Positions 38,338 through 50,700 of a DNA stretch of 64,000 nucleotides are shown piece by piece; positions within the stretch are counted from its first letter, which is position 1; every line of letters begins with the position of its first letter. The stretch covers positions 124,001 to 188,000 of the forward strand of contig QLIY01000215.1 in NCBI GenBank assembly GCA_003260075.1, given 5' to 3'. Below the pieces are notes generated by a model, which did not search any database, was not told the DNA's origin, and was given only the letters and a program-made list of their open reading frames with translations. Source of the DNA: Phallusia mammillata (taxonomy: Eukaryota; Chordata; Ascidiacea; Phlebobranchia; Ascidiidae). A program made the position numbers and the translations under genes.

Positions 38338-38887
38338 ATCCCTGAAACCCGGTGCAAGCTGTGACACTTGCCTGTGTGAAGACCTGCACGTGTCGTTGGG
38401 CGTGCCTATAAAATTACGAACTCACATGAAGGTTTTACGCCCTAGTTACAGATGCAGTTAACGAGGAGGAATCATAGATCTGCCAGATGAAGCGTTCAAG
38501 AATGGAGAATAAATTATTGGTCTTAGTTGCTTTTAGAGGGAAGTTTGAAGTAGCGACACATCTACAGCGAAGGTTGTAACACCCAATCAGGTTTTAATTG
38601 AGAAAGACCCCCCCCCCATCCCTGAAACCCGGTGCAAGCTGTGACACTTGCCTGTGTGAAGACCTACACGTGTCGTTGGGCGTGCCTATAAAATTACGAA
38701 CTCACATGTAGGGTTTACGCCGTAGTTACAGATGTAGTTAACGAGGAGGAAGCATAGATCTTCCAGATGAAGCGTTCACGAATGGAAAATAAATTATTGG
38801 CCTTGGTTGCTTTTAGAGGGAAGTTTGAAGTAACGACACATCTACAGCGAAGGTTGTAACACCCAATCAGGTTTTGATTGAGAAAGA
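38338..38887 (+). repeat. Tandem duplication joined by ten C, about 270-bp unit
   Basis: Unit 1 (38338-38607) runs from ATCCCTGAAACCCGGTGCAA to GAGAAAGA. Ten C follow (38608-38617). Unit 2 (38618-38887) starts and ends with the same bases. Scattered differences (for example GAAGGTTTTACGCCCTAG versus GTAGGGTTTACGCCGTAG) show the copies have diverged. Confidence 0.92.
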
Positions 38888-39380
38888 TTCTCATTTTAAG
38901 ATTTTTTCGTATGTAGTCTGTTCAACAAACAATTTTTTTTCGCATTACGAGATTTGAGTTACATGCAGCCAAAGTTCAGAGAAAGAAATCGTAGAAATAT
39001 GACAGGTAGAGAAAGATAATAGGTAGTATATTAGTTTTATCAATCAGTCATCTTGACAAACACAAAAAAACATTTCGATTTTCTGTTGCTCCAAAGACAT
39101 ACCCCCCCCCCACAATGCACTTGAGTATTTTATCAACGTGAACCAACTTTCGACAAGCATTTTAAGATTTTTTTCTCATTTTAAGATTTTTTTCGTATGT
39201 AGTCTATTTAACAAATAAAAATTTTTAGCATTGCGAAATTTGAGTTACTTGCAGCCAAAGTCTAGAGAAAGCAATCGTAGAAATATGACAGGTAGAGAGA
39301 GATAATAGGTAGTGTATTATCACTCAGTCATCTTGAAAAACACAAAAAACATTTCGATTTTCTGTTGCTCCAAAGACATG
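38888..39380 (+). repeat. Second duplication with C10 and an inserted foreign piece
   Basis: Unit 1 (38888-39101, from TTCTCATTTTAAGATTTTTT to CCAAAGACATA) is followed by ten C (39102-39111). Next come about 48 bp (39112-39159) that match GPCR intron DNA at 43018-43066, and then unit 2 (about 39170-39380). It directly abuts the previous duplication. Confidence 0.88.
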
Positions 39381-41737
39381 ACATCTTCATTTACATATCA
39401 CAATCGAAGTGTAATGTCTATGGAAGCAGTGGGCATTCGAAACAACCTACCAGAAGCCAAATTTGCTAGACAAGTCTTTTCCAAAAATGTAAAGTCCATA
39501 TTGCTTTCCGATCAAGTCGGCATGCGTACAGGCTGTATGACTTTGCGACGTGTTAATCATTTACTGGAAATGGGATCATTGCTGACTGTGCTAACACACG
39601 CACAAAATGGCATGGTAAGAGCACACTTATAAATTATCGGAATCATCTATTTTCGTTTCTGGTGGAAAGCTCTGTTTACCGTAGATTGGTGTATAAAACA
39701 ATTATCGATTGTGGTATTAAGAGGTTCAAGGGCCTTGTTTCACATGTGATGCATTTTTGCATGCGTTAACGTGGGATAACAAAGTAAAATTTGTAAGTAT
39801 CTGTTGTTTAAGCATGGTTGTAGAGACGTTGCGGCCAAGGACAAACAGTTGATGAAACATAAAACGTTACATAAAAAATGCTACCGTTAGAGGGCACTAC
39901 TGAGTTATTTTTTTCCATTTTATAAAATTTTAGCAGAAACCACAAATTAAAGCAACATTGGCATCGAGACCAATCGTTAACATTTTTGATGACAGGAATA
40001 CATTTACACACCTCTACATCTTCAGTTGGTAGAAAAATGATAAAAAAAAAGTTTTCAGTTTTATTTGCTTTACAGGTGCAATGTATTTGTACAAGCACTG
40101 GCGACATTACAACGCAAGTGGAGCGGAAAATCACCAGAAGACGTGACGTCACACATCTATTGATTAAAAATTTGGTGCTAGGCGCTTTTTTCGTCACATT
40201 AATAAAATCAAAGCCACCATTGCGAATCCTAATGCATGGTAATGGAAACACATTAAAGAGAAAAGGGGGTAAATGTCAAAACAATTTGTGTTCGCTAAAA
40301 TAAAGTAATGGAATGATAAAATTTAGAACAAAACATCCTCAGAACTATATGTAATTTATTTTTGAATTTTATGAATAGAGATAGCTTTAGAAACTCTGAC
40401 CCACCACAGCACGAAACGCAAAGTGGTTCCAACTATTTTACATGAAACGTGTTGAATAAATAAATAATGATGCAAAAACACTGGAACTTCAATGTACAAA
40501 GTACAACAAGAAAAGATGAAGAAAAATATGTGTTTTGCGACGCAAGTCATTTTTACACCAGTAGGCTACAATCCAAAGATTTATCACCACAAATAAAAAA
40601 AACGTAATTTATTTTCATAAAAATTGATTCGGGCCTGACTTAACACTAGGCCATGGATATGACGCATAATTTTGCTTAGTTTTCGGTCTAATGGCGGTTT
40701 ATTTTTTTTAAAGTCGGGTTCGGGCCGGCTCTCGAGCTTTAATTCACATTCACACGTAAATGATTGTAGACAAAAAAATGTTGAAGAAATTAACGATTTT
40801 AAAAGGCATTTTTTAAATAACGTTTGAACTTCTAAGATATGGTTTATTACAGATAAATCCCAGTACTGTTACCATTGAAACTTCGCTACAAAAATTCGGA
40901 CACTTCTACATACAAAGTAAACAGGCGTAATGCGTCCCAACGAGATGGTATACTGGAGACATTGCAAAACACAAAAATGTGATAAACGACTCTCGTTTAA
41001 AAGTTGATGGAAAAATATATATTCANTTTATTTTTTTAAAAGTCGGGTTCGGGCCAGCTCTCGAGTTTTAATTCACATTCACACATAAATGATTGTAGAC
41101 AAAAAAAGTGTTGAAGAAATTAACGATTTTAAAGGCATTTTTAAATAACGTTTGAATTTCTAAGATATGGTTTGTTACAGATAAATCCCAGTACTGTTAC
41201 CATTGAAACTTCGCTACAAAATTCGGACACTTCTACATACAAAGTAAACAGGCGTAATTCGTCCCAACGAGATGGTATACTGGAGACATTGCAAAACACA
41301 AGAATGTGATAAACGACTCTCGTTTAAAAGTTGATGGAAAAATATATATTCAGTGACAAGCAGATAGCTACATATGGATTGAAACATCAACGCCACCATC
41401 AATTTCATAGACTAATTTATCCAGCACACAGTATTAGGGGGAAAAGTGAACAGTGTGTTTATGCAATCGTTTTATTTTCAGTCGTATTTGTTCCATTGTT
41501 TTTGAGTCGAACAGCATTAAAACAAAAAGCTGATCGAAAATTCCTTGCCTTTAATATGCAAGGCGCTACTTTCGGACATTTTGACAGAAGCCTTGTTGTC
41601 TGTTAAAAGCTGAATTCAAACCTTTACGAAATAAACTTTCTCAAGAAAAAACACATGGGGCGAACATTCTCCAAATCGCATAGCGCTCGTAGCAAACATT
41701 TTGCCATTTAATAACGGACTCTGGAGAACAACACAAT

Positions 41738-44700
41738 CTACAATGCAGCTCCATTGCATTTTGCTGAGCTATCAGTAACAATTCGATTCACAATCAAATT
41801 ATTGGAGGCTGCAGCAGACATACTTCCAGTACGGTTCACCTTTTCCTTTATGGATGTAGTGGAGCTGTCCCGAACGAAATTGCCCTTCACTTGTCCGAAG
41901 AGCATGCGCACCAAGCGGATGTACTCCTTGCGGAAGCGTCGATTCATGATGACGTAGATGATAGGATTGATAGACGCATTGAACCATGTCAGGTTTGATG
42001 CCATCATGTGAACTCGTGGATCAATTTTAATAGTCCTGTAGGGAAACAAGATTTTTGTTTTGTAAACATTTTAGAATTGTACACCTGCGTTTTTTTCGAG
42101 ATGTTTAGAACCACATTGAGTTTGTGGCAAGAGAAACAAATTTGCAACAGTGTCTCAAACACAATAATTTGCTCTACAAAATCACTGAATCAATTGAAAA
42201 CAATTGCCATTTTGCTTCACAGAAAATAAAAAGTTACATTTTCGTGAAAATATAATAATTTTATTCACCACCTGCATTCTGTAAATTTGTGAAATAATTC
42301 TTGCATGAAAAAAACAAGTGTTTAAGCCAGTGAGCCCTAAACACTGTGCGGCGGCACATTAGTGCACCACGAGAGATTTTCAAGTGTACAGAGACATATT
42401 CGCTATTTTTAAATTATTTTGGTGTTTTAGGACCTGATAACGACACACGGGCTTGCATGGAAACGTTTGAAACCACATTTGTAAACCTCACAAAGCTACC
42501 TTACCCACCCCAAATTTTGTGTTGTTGGTATTTGTGCCGCGGAAAAGAACATTTATTTTCTTAATTCACCGCAGAAGTTGAAAGCACGAACATTTTTTTT
42601 TAAACAGAGCATTACTTTACTGAGAAACCTCAACCTTTACTTTCTCATCAATTAAATCGAACGCAGAAGCAATTACCCACTTGTCACGCCGCGATAACAC
42701 TTAAAGTATTTCTTTAACTGCAGGCAAAGATCACACCGCTAAAACGTGACCTCATGCATAATTCATCACGTGACTTACTTGGGAATAAGATTGACGATGA
42801 CGCTCGGCAGAAATGTGATCATGAAACCAACACAAATAGCAACACTGATAAACAGCATACGTGTGTCCGCTTTGGATCTCCTAAACAGAACAAATAGGTT
42901 TTATACAGTTAAAGGTTATGCTACTAAAAAAATTACGTCAGGCTCGCCATAATCCTGAACACTGCTTAAGGCTTGACAGAGTCTCTTTACATGTGCCAGT
43001 ACCGTCAAAAGAAAACCACAATGCACTTGAGTATTTTATCAACGTGAACCAACTTTCGACAAGCACTAAAGTTGCGGAATACGGTCATGCCTTGGACTTG
43101 TACTCAAAATTTGAATCTAACTTTGGTTATTGTAAAAAACTAAACCAGCTATACGCCTGTGTTAAACATAAAGTGTAGACAGCTTTCAAACACACTCGTA
43201 CACATTTTATAATCTAATTATGTTAAACACCAGGTTATCAAATGCGCCATTTATACCAAGGATTGTTATGACTAGTAGTGGGATTCAGCCGGTTCGCACC
43301 GGTTCTATAGACACGTCTTACGAAATTTTATGAGATCAGCAAACCGGTTAGCATTACTGGTTACTGTCAATGGACTTTTTGTAACAGAGCCGGCTAAAAA
43401 AGATGACTTTTATGATAGAACCGGCAGACAAAAAAANTAGGCTACAATCCAAAGATTTATCACCACAAATAAAAAAAACGTAATTTATTTTCATAAAAAT
43501 TGATTCGGGCCTGACTTAACACTAGGCCATGGATATGACGCATAATTTTGCTTAGTTTTCGGTCTAATGGCGGTTTATTTTTTTTAAAGTCGGGTTCGGG
43601 CCGGCTCTCGAGCTTTAATTCACATTCACACGTAAATGATTGTAGACAAAAAAATGTTGAAGAAATTAACGATTTTAAAAGGCATTTTTTAAATAACGTT
43701 TGAACTTCTAAGATATGGTTTATTACAGATAAATCCCAGTACTGTTACCATTGAAACTTCGCTACAAAAATTCGGACACTTCTACATACAAAGTAAACAG
43801 GCGTAATTCGTCCCAACGAGATGGTATACTGGAGACATTGCAAAACACAAGAATGTGATAAACGACTCTCGTTTAAAAGTTGATGGAAAAATATATATTC
43901 AGTGACAAGCACACAGCTACATATGGATTGAAACATCAACGCCACCATCAATTTCATAGACTAATTTATCCAGCACACAGTATTAGGGGGAAAAGTGAAC
44001 AGTGTGTTTATGCAATCGTTTTATTTTCAGTCGTATTTGTTCCATTGTTTTTGAGTCGAACAGCATTAAAACAAAAAGCTGATCGAAAATTCCTTGCCTT
44101 TAATATGCAAGGCGCTACTTTCGGACATTTTGACAGAAGCCTTGTTGTCTGTTAAAAGCTGAATTCAAACCTTTACGAAATAAACTTTCTCAAGAAAAAA
44201 CACATGGGGCGAACATTCTCCAAATCGCATAGCGCTCGTAGCAAACATTTTGCCATTTAATAACGGACTCTGGAGAACAACACAATCTACAATGCAGCTC
44301 CATTGCATTTTGCTGAGCTATCAGTAACAATTCGATTCACAATCAAATTATTGGAGGCTGCAGCAGACATACTTCCAGTACGGTTCACCTTTTCCTTTAT
44401 GGATGTAGTGGAGCTGTCCCGAACGAAATTGCCCTTCACTTGTCCGAAGAGCATGCGCACCAAGCGGATGTACTCCTTGCGGAAGCGTCGATTCATGATG
44501 ACGTAGATGATAGGATTGATAGACGCATTGAACCATGTCAGGTTTGATGCCATCATGTGAACTCGTGGATCAATTTTAATAGTCCTGTAGGGAAACAAGA
44601 TTTTTGTTTTGTAAACATTTTAGAATTGTACACCTGCGTTTTTTTCGAGATGTTTAGAACCACATTGAGTTTGTGGCAAGAGAAACAAATTTGCAACAGT

Positions 44701-47700
44701 GTCTCAAACACAATAATTTGCTCTACAAAATCACTGAATCAATTGAAAACAATTGCCATTTTGCTTCACAGAAAATAAAAAGTTACATTTTCGTGAAAAT
44801 ATAATAATTTTATTCACCACCTGCATTCTGTAAATTTGTGAAATAATTCTTGCATGAAAAAAACAAGTGTTTAAGCCAGTGAGCCCTAAACACTGTGCGG
44901 CGGCACATTAGTGCACCACGAGAGATTTTCAAGTGTACAGAGACATATTCGCTATTTTTAAATTATTTTGGTGTTTTAGGACCTGATAACGACACACGGG
45001 CTTGCATGGAAACGTTTGAAACCACATTTGTAAACCTCACAAAGCTACCTTACCCACCCCAAATTTTGTGTTGTTGGTATTTGTGCCGCGGAAAAGAACA
45101 TTTATTTTCTTAATTCACCGCAGAAGTTGAAAGCACGAACATTTTTTTTTAAACAGAGCATTACTTTACTGAGAAACCTCAACCTTTACTTTCTCATCAA
45201 TTAAATCGAACGCAGAAGCAATTACCCACTTGTCACGCCGCGATAACACTTAAAGTATTTCTTTAACTGCAGGCAAAGATCACACCGCTAAAACGTGACC
45301 TCATGCATAATTCATCACGTGACTTACTTGGGAATAAGATTGACGATGACGCTCGGCAGAAATGTGATCATGAAACCAACACAAATAGCAACACTGATAA
45401 ACAGCATACGTGTGTCCGCTTTGGATCTCCTAAACAGAACAAATAGGTTTTATACAGTTAAAGGTTATGCTACTAAAAAAATTACGTCAGGCTCGCCATA
45501 ATCCTGAACACTGCTTAAGGCTTGACAGAGTCTCTTTACATGTGCCAGTACCGTCAAAAGAAAACCACAATGCACTTGAGTATTTTATCAACGTGAACCA
45601 ACTTTCGACAAGCACTAAAGTTGCGGAATACGGTCATGCCTTGGACTTGTACTCAAAATTTGAATCTAACTTTGGTTATTGTAAAAAACTAAACCAGCTA
45701 TACGCCTGTGTTAAACATAAAGTGTAGACAGCTTTCAAACACACTCGTACACATTTTATAATCTAATTATGTTAAACACCAGGTTATCAAATGCGCCATT
45801 TATACCAAGGATTGTTATGACTAGTAGTGGGATTCAGCCGGTTCGCACCGGTTCTATAGACACGTCTTACGAAATTTTATGAGATCAGCAAACCGGTTAG
45901 CATTACTGGTTACTGTCAATTGACTTTTTGTAGCAGAACCGGCTGAAAAATATGACTTTTGTGATAGAACCGCTTTTTGTAACAGAGCCGACTGAAAAAA
46001 TGACTTTTGTGATAGAACCGGCTGACAAAAAATTTGAATCCCTGAAAAATATGACTTTTGTGATAGAACCGCTGCAAAATATGACTTTTGTGAAAAAAGA
46101 TGACTTTTATGATAGAACCGGCAGACAAAAAAAATTGAATCCCACCACTGGTTATGACAGAGTGTGGAAATATCTTACTTTCCGGTTGCCATGCTCTGTT
46201 GGCTGACTTTTCTCAGCATCAGGTTTTTCTTTGAGCTATCCGAACCTCTTCTTGCGTCTTTACTCTGCAACCAAAAGCAACCAAAACAATTAGGAATTGC
46301 TTGGATCGAAACATGCAGAATTTGGGATGCAAAAAAAGAAACAATTTTTTTTTTGCACTCTAAACAACTTTGGGAATTGACAAAAAATACGTATGCATAT
46401 TTTTACCGACATTGTTGGGAATCACCAGGGTGTAGTCAGAAAATACGCCTACCCAATACAACAGTGTAAAATGGGTAAGCAATTACGTGTTGATCTGCCC
46501 TTTACTCTTTATCAACTTAAAGCTTGTGTTGGAAATCCTAACGAATGTGCCTTGTTTGAAACAAAAGTACCAAATACTTTGGGTAATTTAGTTACGTTTG
46601 CAATGTAACCATGCAAAGCCTTATACGTTCTTAACTTGAGTGAAAATTATTAAAATAATATTTTATTTTTGTTTTACATATAATACAAGGCGGCTGGTAA
46701 AATGTTTAGATAAGTAACTTTATTTTTCTTCGATTTTCGGAAGTGGGCCCCGGTTCATGCTAAAACGCATGGGTGAGTGATATCACGAAAATTTCTTAGG
46801 TGGATGTGACAGCACTAATGACTTCTCCAGCTGTTGTTAAAGTAAAAACAGTCGTGCTACTACTTCAACAAAAATAACTGTGCTTGTGCAAAATATGATA
46901 ATAACCCTCTAGTGCAGTGCTCTTCAACCTTTTTAGTGACGCGGAACCCTTAAGGTATTTTGGGGGGGGGGGAACTTTGCGGAAGCCCCATAAAATAATT
47001 TTAATGAATGTAATACAAGTAGGCTACATCAAAAGGAAAAAAGATGCGTACACATCCAAAGCACATCACAAAGGTTGACTTGAATTAAACGGTTAACTGA
47101 AACGCATTGCCGTGTTATTTGGACCAGTCGTTTCTACATTAATCTCGCAACTTAGCCGGAGTGTAACAAGGTTGTATTTATTACGTCACAATTGATCAAT
47201 AGTGTAACAAAGGTTAACAATATTGCACAGGCGAGCATTGCTGTTCGAAATAATGATACTATGAATCATTCGTGTTCGAATTGCTACTCCTGTGCAACCC
47301 TTAAAGTTCACGGAACCCCTGAAAGGGTTGTACGGAACCCCGGTTGAAGAGCTCTGTTCTAGTGTCATAATTATGAAGAAGCTGTTTTAATATTAATGAA
47401 CACGTCAAACCACTTTCAATTTACCCACAAAACAAGTGAATTGGATTTACTTTTTGGGAACAAAACAAAACAATAACAGTTGTTTTGCCGCTCTTGTAAG
47501 GTATCATAACAAAATACTTTTTGTCATAACAGCAACAGTTACATGTTTAACCAAGTTTTGTTTTTGTTTTTGATGTAAAACAGCACAATAATTTCGTTTA
47601 CGCTTTGTTTAAAAATCAGTCAAACATTTTCAATATGCAACCCTTTGAACAACACGTTTAGTTTAGTATTACATATTTTTCAACTTTGTCATCTAAACGG

Positions 47701-50700
47701 AAAATGGTAGAAAGAATTGACACCAACACGTAACGAAAATCGACCCTTTGTTTGAAACCTTTGCATCAAGCACCTTAAGCGGAAGGTAAGAATGACTAAT
47801 TTACCTTAGTGGACCCTGAGTGGTTGACTTGGGTTCCTGTAGCACTAATGGTGGCTTGAAGGGAAGGAGCGATTCTACTGATTGTCATACTGCGAACAAC
47901 TTTCTCGTGCTTACGTCGAATCGTTATAAAGATGTAGCCATACAAAGAAATCATAACAGCCAGTGGAAGAAATTGAAACACAACCCTGGTGACCTGAAAA
48001 TATATTAAGCTTTTAATTATATTTACTGATGGATGTAACTTTTCATGTTGGATTCATTTGTAAACCACTGATGCATCTTCGTTTAAAAACCACGTTTTCA
48101 ACTGATACTAGATTTAGGTGTATGTTGAAGTTTTAACGTTAACAAACATTTTTTTCCAGACTGTTAAGATCATGGTATTTTCCAAAAATTATAAACATGG
48201 TTTTAGGTACACAAGACACGGACTTAAATAGTAGCTTTAATAAAAAACCAAATTGAAGGATGTAGAATAAAACGTACTCATTTTATTAAACAGACGTTTT
48301 GACAAAAACAATTTGATATTTTCACTGATGATGACAATTGCTTTTGTCGAAACGTCTGTTTAATAAAATGAGTACGTTTTATTCTACATCCTTGGCAATT
48401 TGGTTTTTATTAAAGCTATAAACATGATGTTTTGACAAATTTACAAAACAAGTTTTCATCTCCACTTAAAAAAAATAATGAATGGATAGTTGCAGGAATA
48501 TCACACATTCCAGTTGCGAAAAAGCACAAAACATCTCAATCTAAAACAAAAAACGGATTTCGCCCAGCATTGCTATTGCTTCAACACGGTGTTAATGATT
48601 ACATCTTTACCGTAGCTGTCATCGTGTTGTTAGTTACAAGTCGTGTGCTTTGTACGGGAATAGTCAGCATGTTAACCTGATGTAGTATAACGTCGGAAAA
48701 ATAAACGTGTAGACACTTTTGTGATCGTGTGATACTGTGATCAGTGGTTGTGTATTTTTCAGATGACATGTTACATGTAACATTTATTTTTATTTTGCCT
48801 AATCACGGAGTTTTCTACACTCCCATTATGCTGTGCAACAATTGTGCAAAAAATTTTGTGTTTTTTGTGGCATTAAATATCCCAACTTTGACAACTAACT
48901 TGATGTTTGGCTGACAGTTAGCAACGTAGGCCTATAAGGTTCGTTTATTTCAAATCATTCTGGTGCTTCGTTAAATGTTTTATTTAAACTTCGAATTTAA
49001 CTTGTGATAAGTTGTTTGTTTTGCAGTTTTTTTTAAAAAAAATACTTTAAAAAACGGATCAAAAGTCCTCGCAAAGGCTAGTTTTTTTCAAACATAAACG
49101 TTCACAACGTAGCTGCAAGCGTACATAAGTAAAAAGTTGCTGAACTGTCTATTTGTAATTAACTATATTCTGCGTGACGTTTTGTGTTAAGTTTTACATC
49201 AAATCAAACTATGCTGCAAATCGAGCCGTTGTTTATAAATGCGGATTTTGTAGTGAGCAAGTAAACTGACGTACCCGGACGACGTTGCTACCTTTTCCGT
49301 TGACGTATACTTCGAACGACAAACGACAGGGAAGAACGGTCATTCGCTGAGTCATATATGCGGCTGATTGATAGAAGTTGGTCACCACAGGCAAGTTGCT
49401 GTCTGTGCAACTTCCGCATTTTTTGCGCAGGTGGGGCAATAATTTGAGGCGTATTTTGTTGCCATCTTCACTGCAGTTAATGGGTTGGGAGTTTACAGTT
49501 CAAAATAACTGCAGAATCCTATTTTAACATTGAGTTGTTCACAGCGAGAGCCATTTATACCCTTTTTTGCTATTGTAACACCGCTGTAACCATTCATGTT
49601 GGTTAACATTGGTCGTTAAGGCGATACAATTGTACTAGAGTGATTGGAAACCAATGCGAAAGCTAATAAAGCATAGAGGACCCCGTGAAACTACAATGAC
49701 TGATTTACGTGGTTTAATAAAAAACAAATTGCCAAGGATGTAAAATAAAACGAACTCATTTTATTAAATCACAGTACGCCAGGCCCATTGAAGGCGCTAT
49801 ACCGCTTCAGGGCTGATCCCAGTTATGAATTTATGTTCATCTTAAATCATTTTATTAAACAGACGTTTCGACAAAAACAATTGTCATCATCAGTGAAAAT
49901 ATGATGTACAAGCGGAAACAAGCGCGTTTGAATACATGTTTTAATTAATAGTTTACGTGGAATGATTGATTTAAGTGGACTATGCTAAGAAAAACTTTGA
50001 AACTAACCATGAGTGTAAGATCACAAGTTCGGGAAAAAATGAAAGTTGGAAATCGTTGGAGCAATGGCAATATAATAGGGAAAGATTCCCAGAATAAATT
50101 TACCACGATTCATGAGTGTAAGAACTAAGAAGCATAAGATTCCATGTGAAATTTATTTAAAATTGGATGATTTTTTACAACTACAACTTACGATCTTGTA
50201 ATTTTTCGGTTCTAGAAAGGTTAGAAACCCTTCAAACCATTTCAATCAACAAAGCGCCAGGTATGTTATGAGGAAATTTATACACATAAACGTGAACCTC
50301 TAAAGACCTTTAGCTCATAGGGTTTGCTTGACATGGTAGCCAGCGCATTGATTGAATTTCACATTTTACTGGAAGCAATTATGGTTTCGCACTTGTAGTT
50401 GTCTAGAAACGACTAATCGATATTGTTTTGAATAAAAACGTTTTTTACCTGCATGTAGGCGTTCCAGCCATTTGGAGGGAGGCATATGAAGGTACAGACG
50501 AACTGATCAGTGCGATACCCGGTCAGTGCTTGGTTGAAGGTTTTGCAGGTAGGATCGGTGCCGATGAAAAACGGAAAGAGACACACTGGTGCGAGAGCCC
50601 AGCAAAACACCAAGGTGAACACCAGTCTGGCAAAAAATGAAACAGATTTAATTAATATTAGCCGAAAAACACAGCTATTTTGCAAGACTTTTTGTTCAAT

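Larger units (their letters stand above)
35881..40560. other. Intergenic stretch between CCDC83 and the GPCR
   Basis: Contains the CCDC83 3' UTR, a hAT MITE (37366-37705) and two adjacent duplications with C10 runs (38338-39380). Several 80-150-codon frames exist on both strands but lack recognisable domains, and some lie in the duplicated DNA. I do not support a gene here. Confidence 0.5.
40561..46150. repeat. Redundant allelic segments joined by single N bases
   Basis: The segment 40561-41025 plus 41027-43436 is nearly identical to 43438-about 46135, with an offset of 2549 bp over most of it. Single N bases at 41026 and 43437 mark the joins, and the first two pieces overlap each other (41027 repeats sequence from about 40698). 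The simplest reading is two haplotypes placed end to end by the assembler, with the third segment the complete allele. It duplicates the last two GPCR exons. Confidence 0.85.

Noticed and set aside
38027-38389. 120-codon minus-strand frame
   Set aside because: No recognisable domain or splice context, and it partly overlaps the duplicated unit at 38338.
39312-39632. 106-codon plus-strand frame
   Set aside because: Overlaps a duplicated unit, has no known domain and no matching neighbouring exon.
39808-40303. Overlapping frames on both strands over 100 codons
   Set aside because: Neither shows a family motif or exon borders; open frames of this length occur by chance here.
42918-43178. 86-codon frame, repeated at 45467-45727
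   Set aside because: The repeat is the allelic redundancy, not conservation. It lies in a GPCR intron without splice or family support.
49233-49439. Minus-strand frame between GPCR TM4 and TM5 exons, with a good donor
   Set aside because: The exons on either side (50626-50449 and 47993-47805) join perfectly in phase without it, and no acceptor gives it the right phase.
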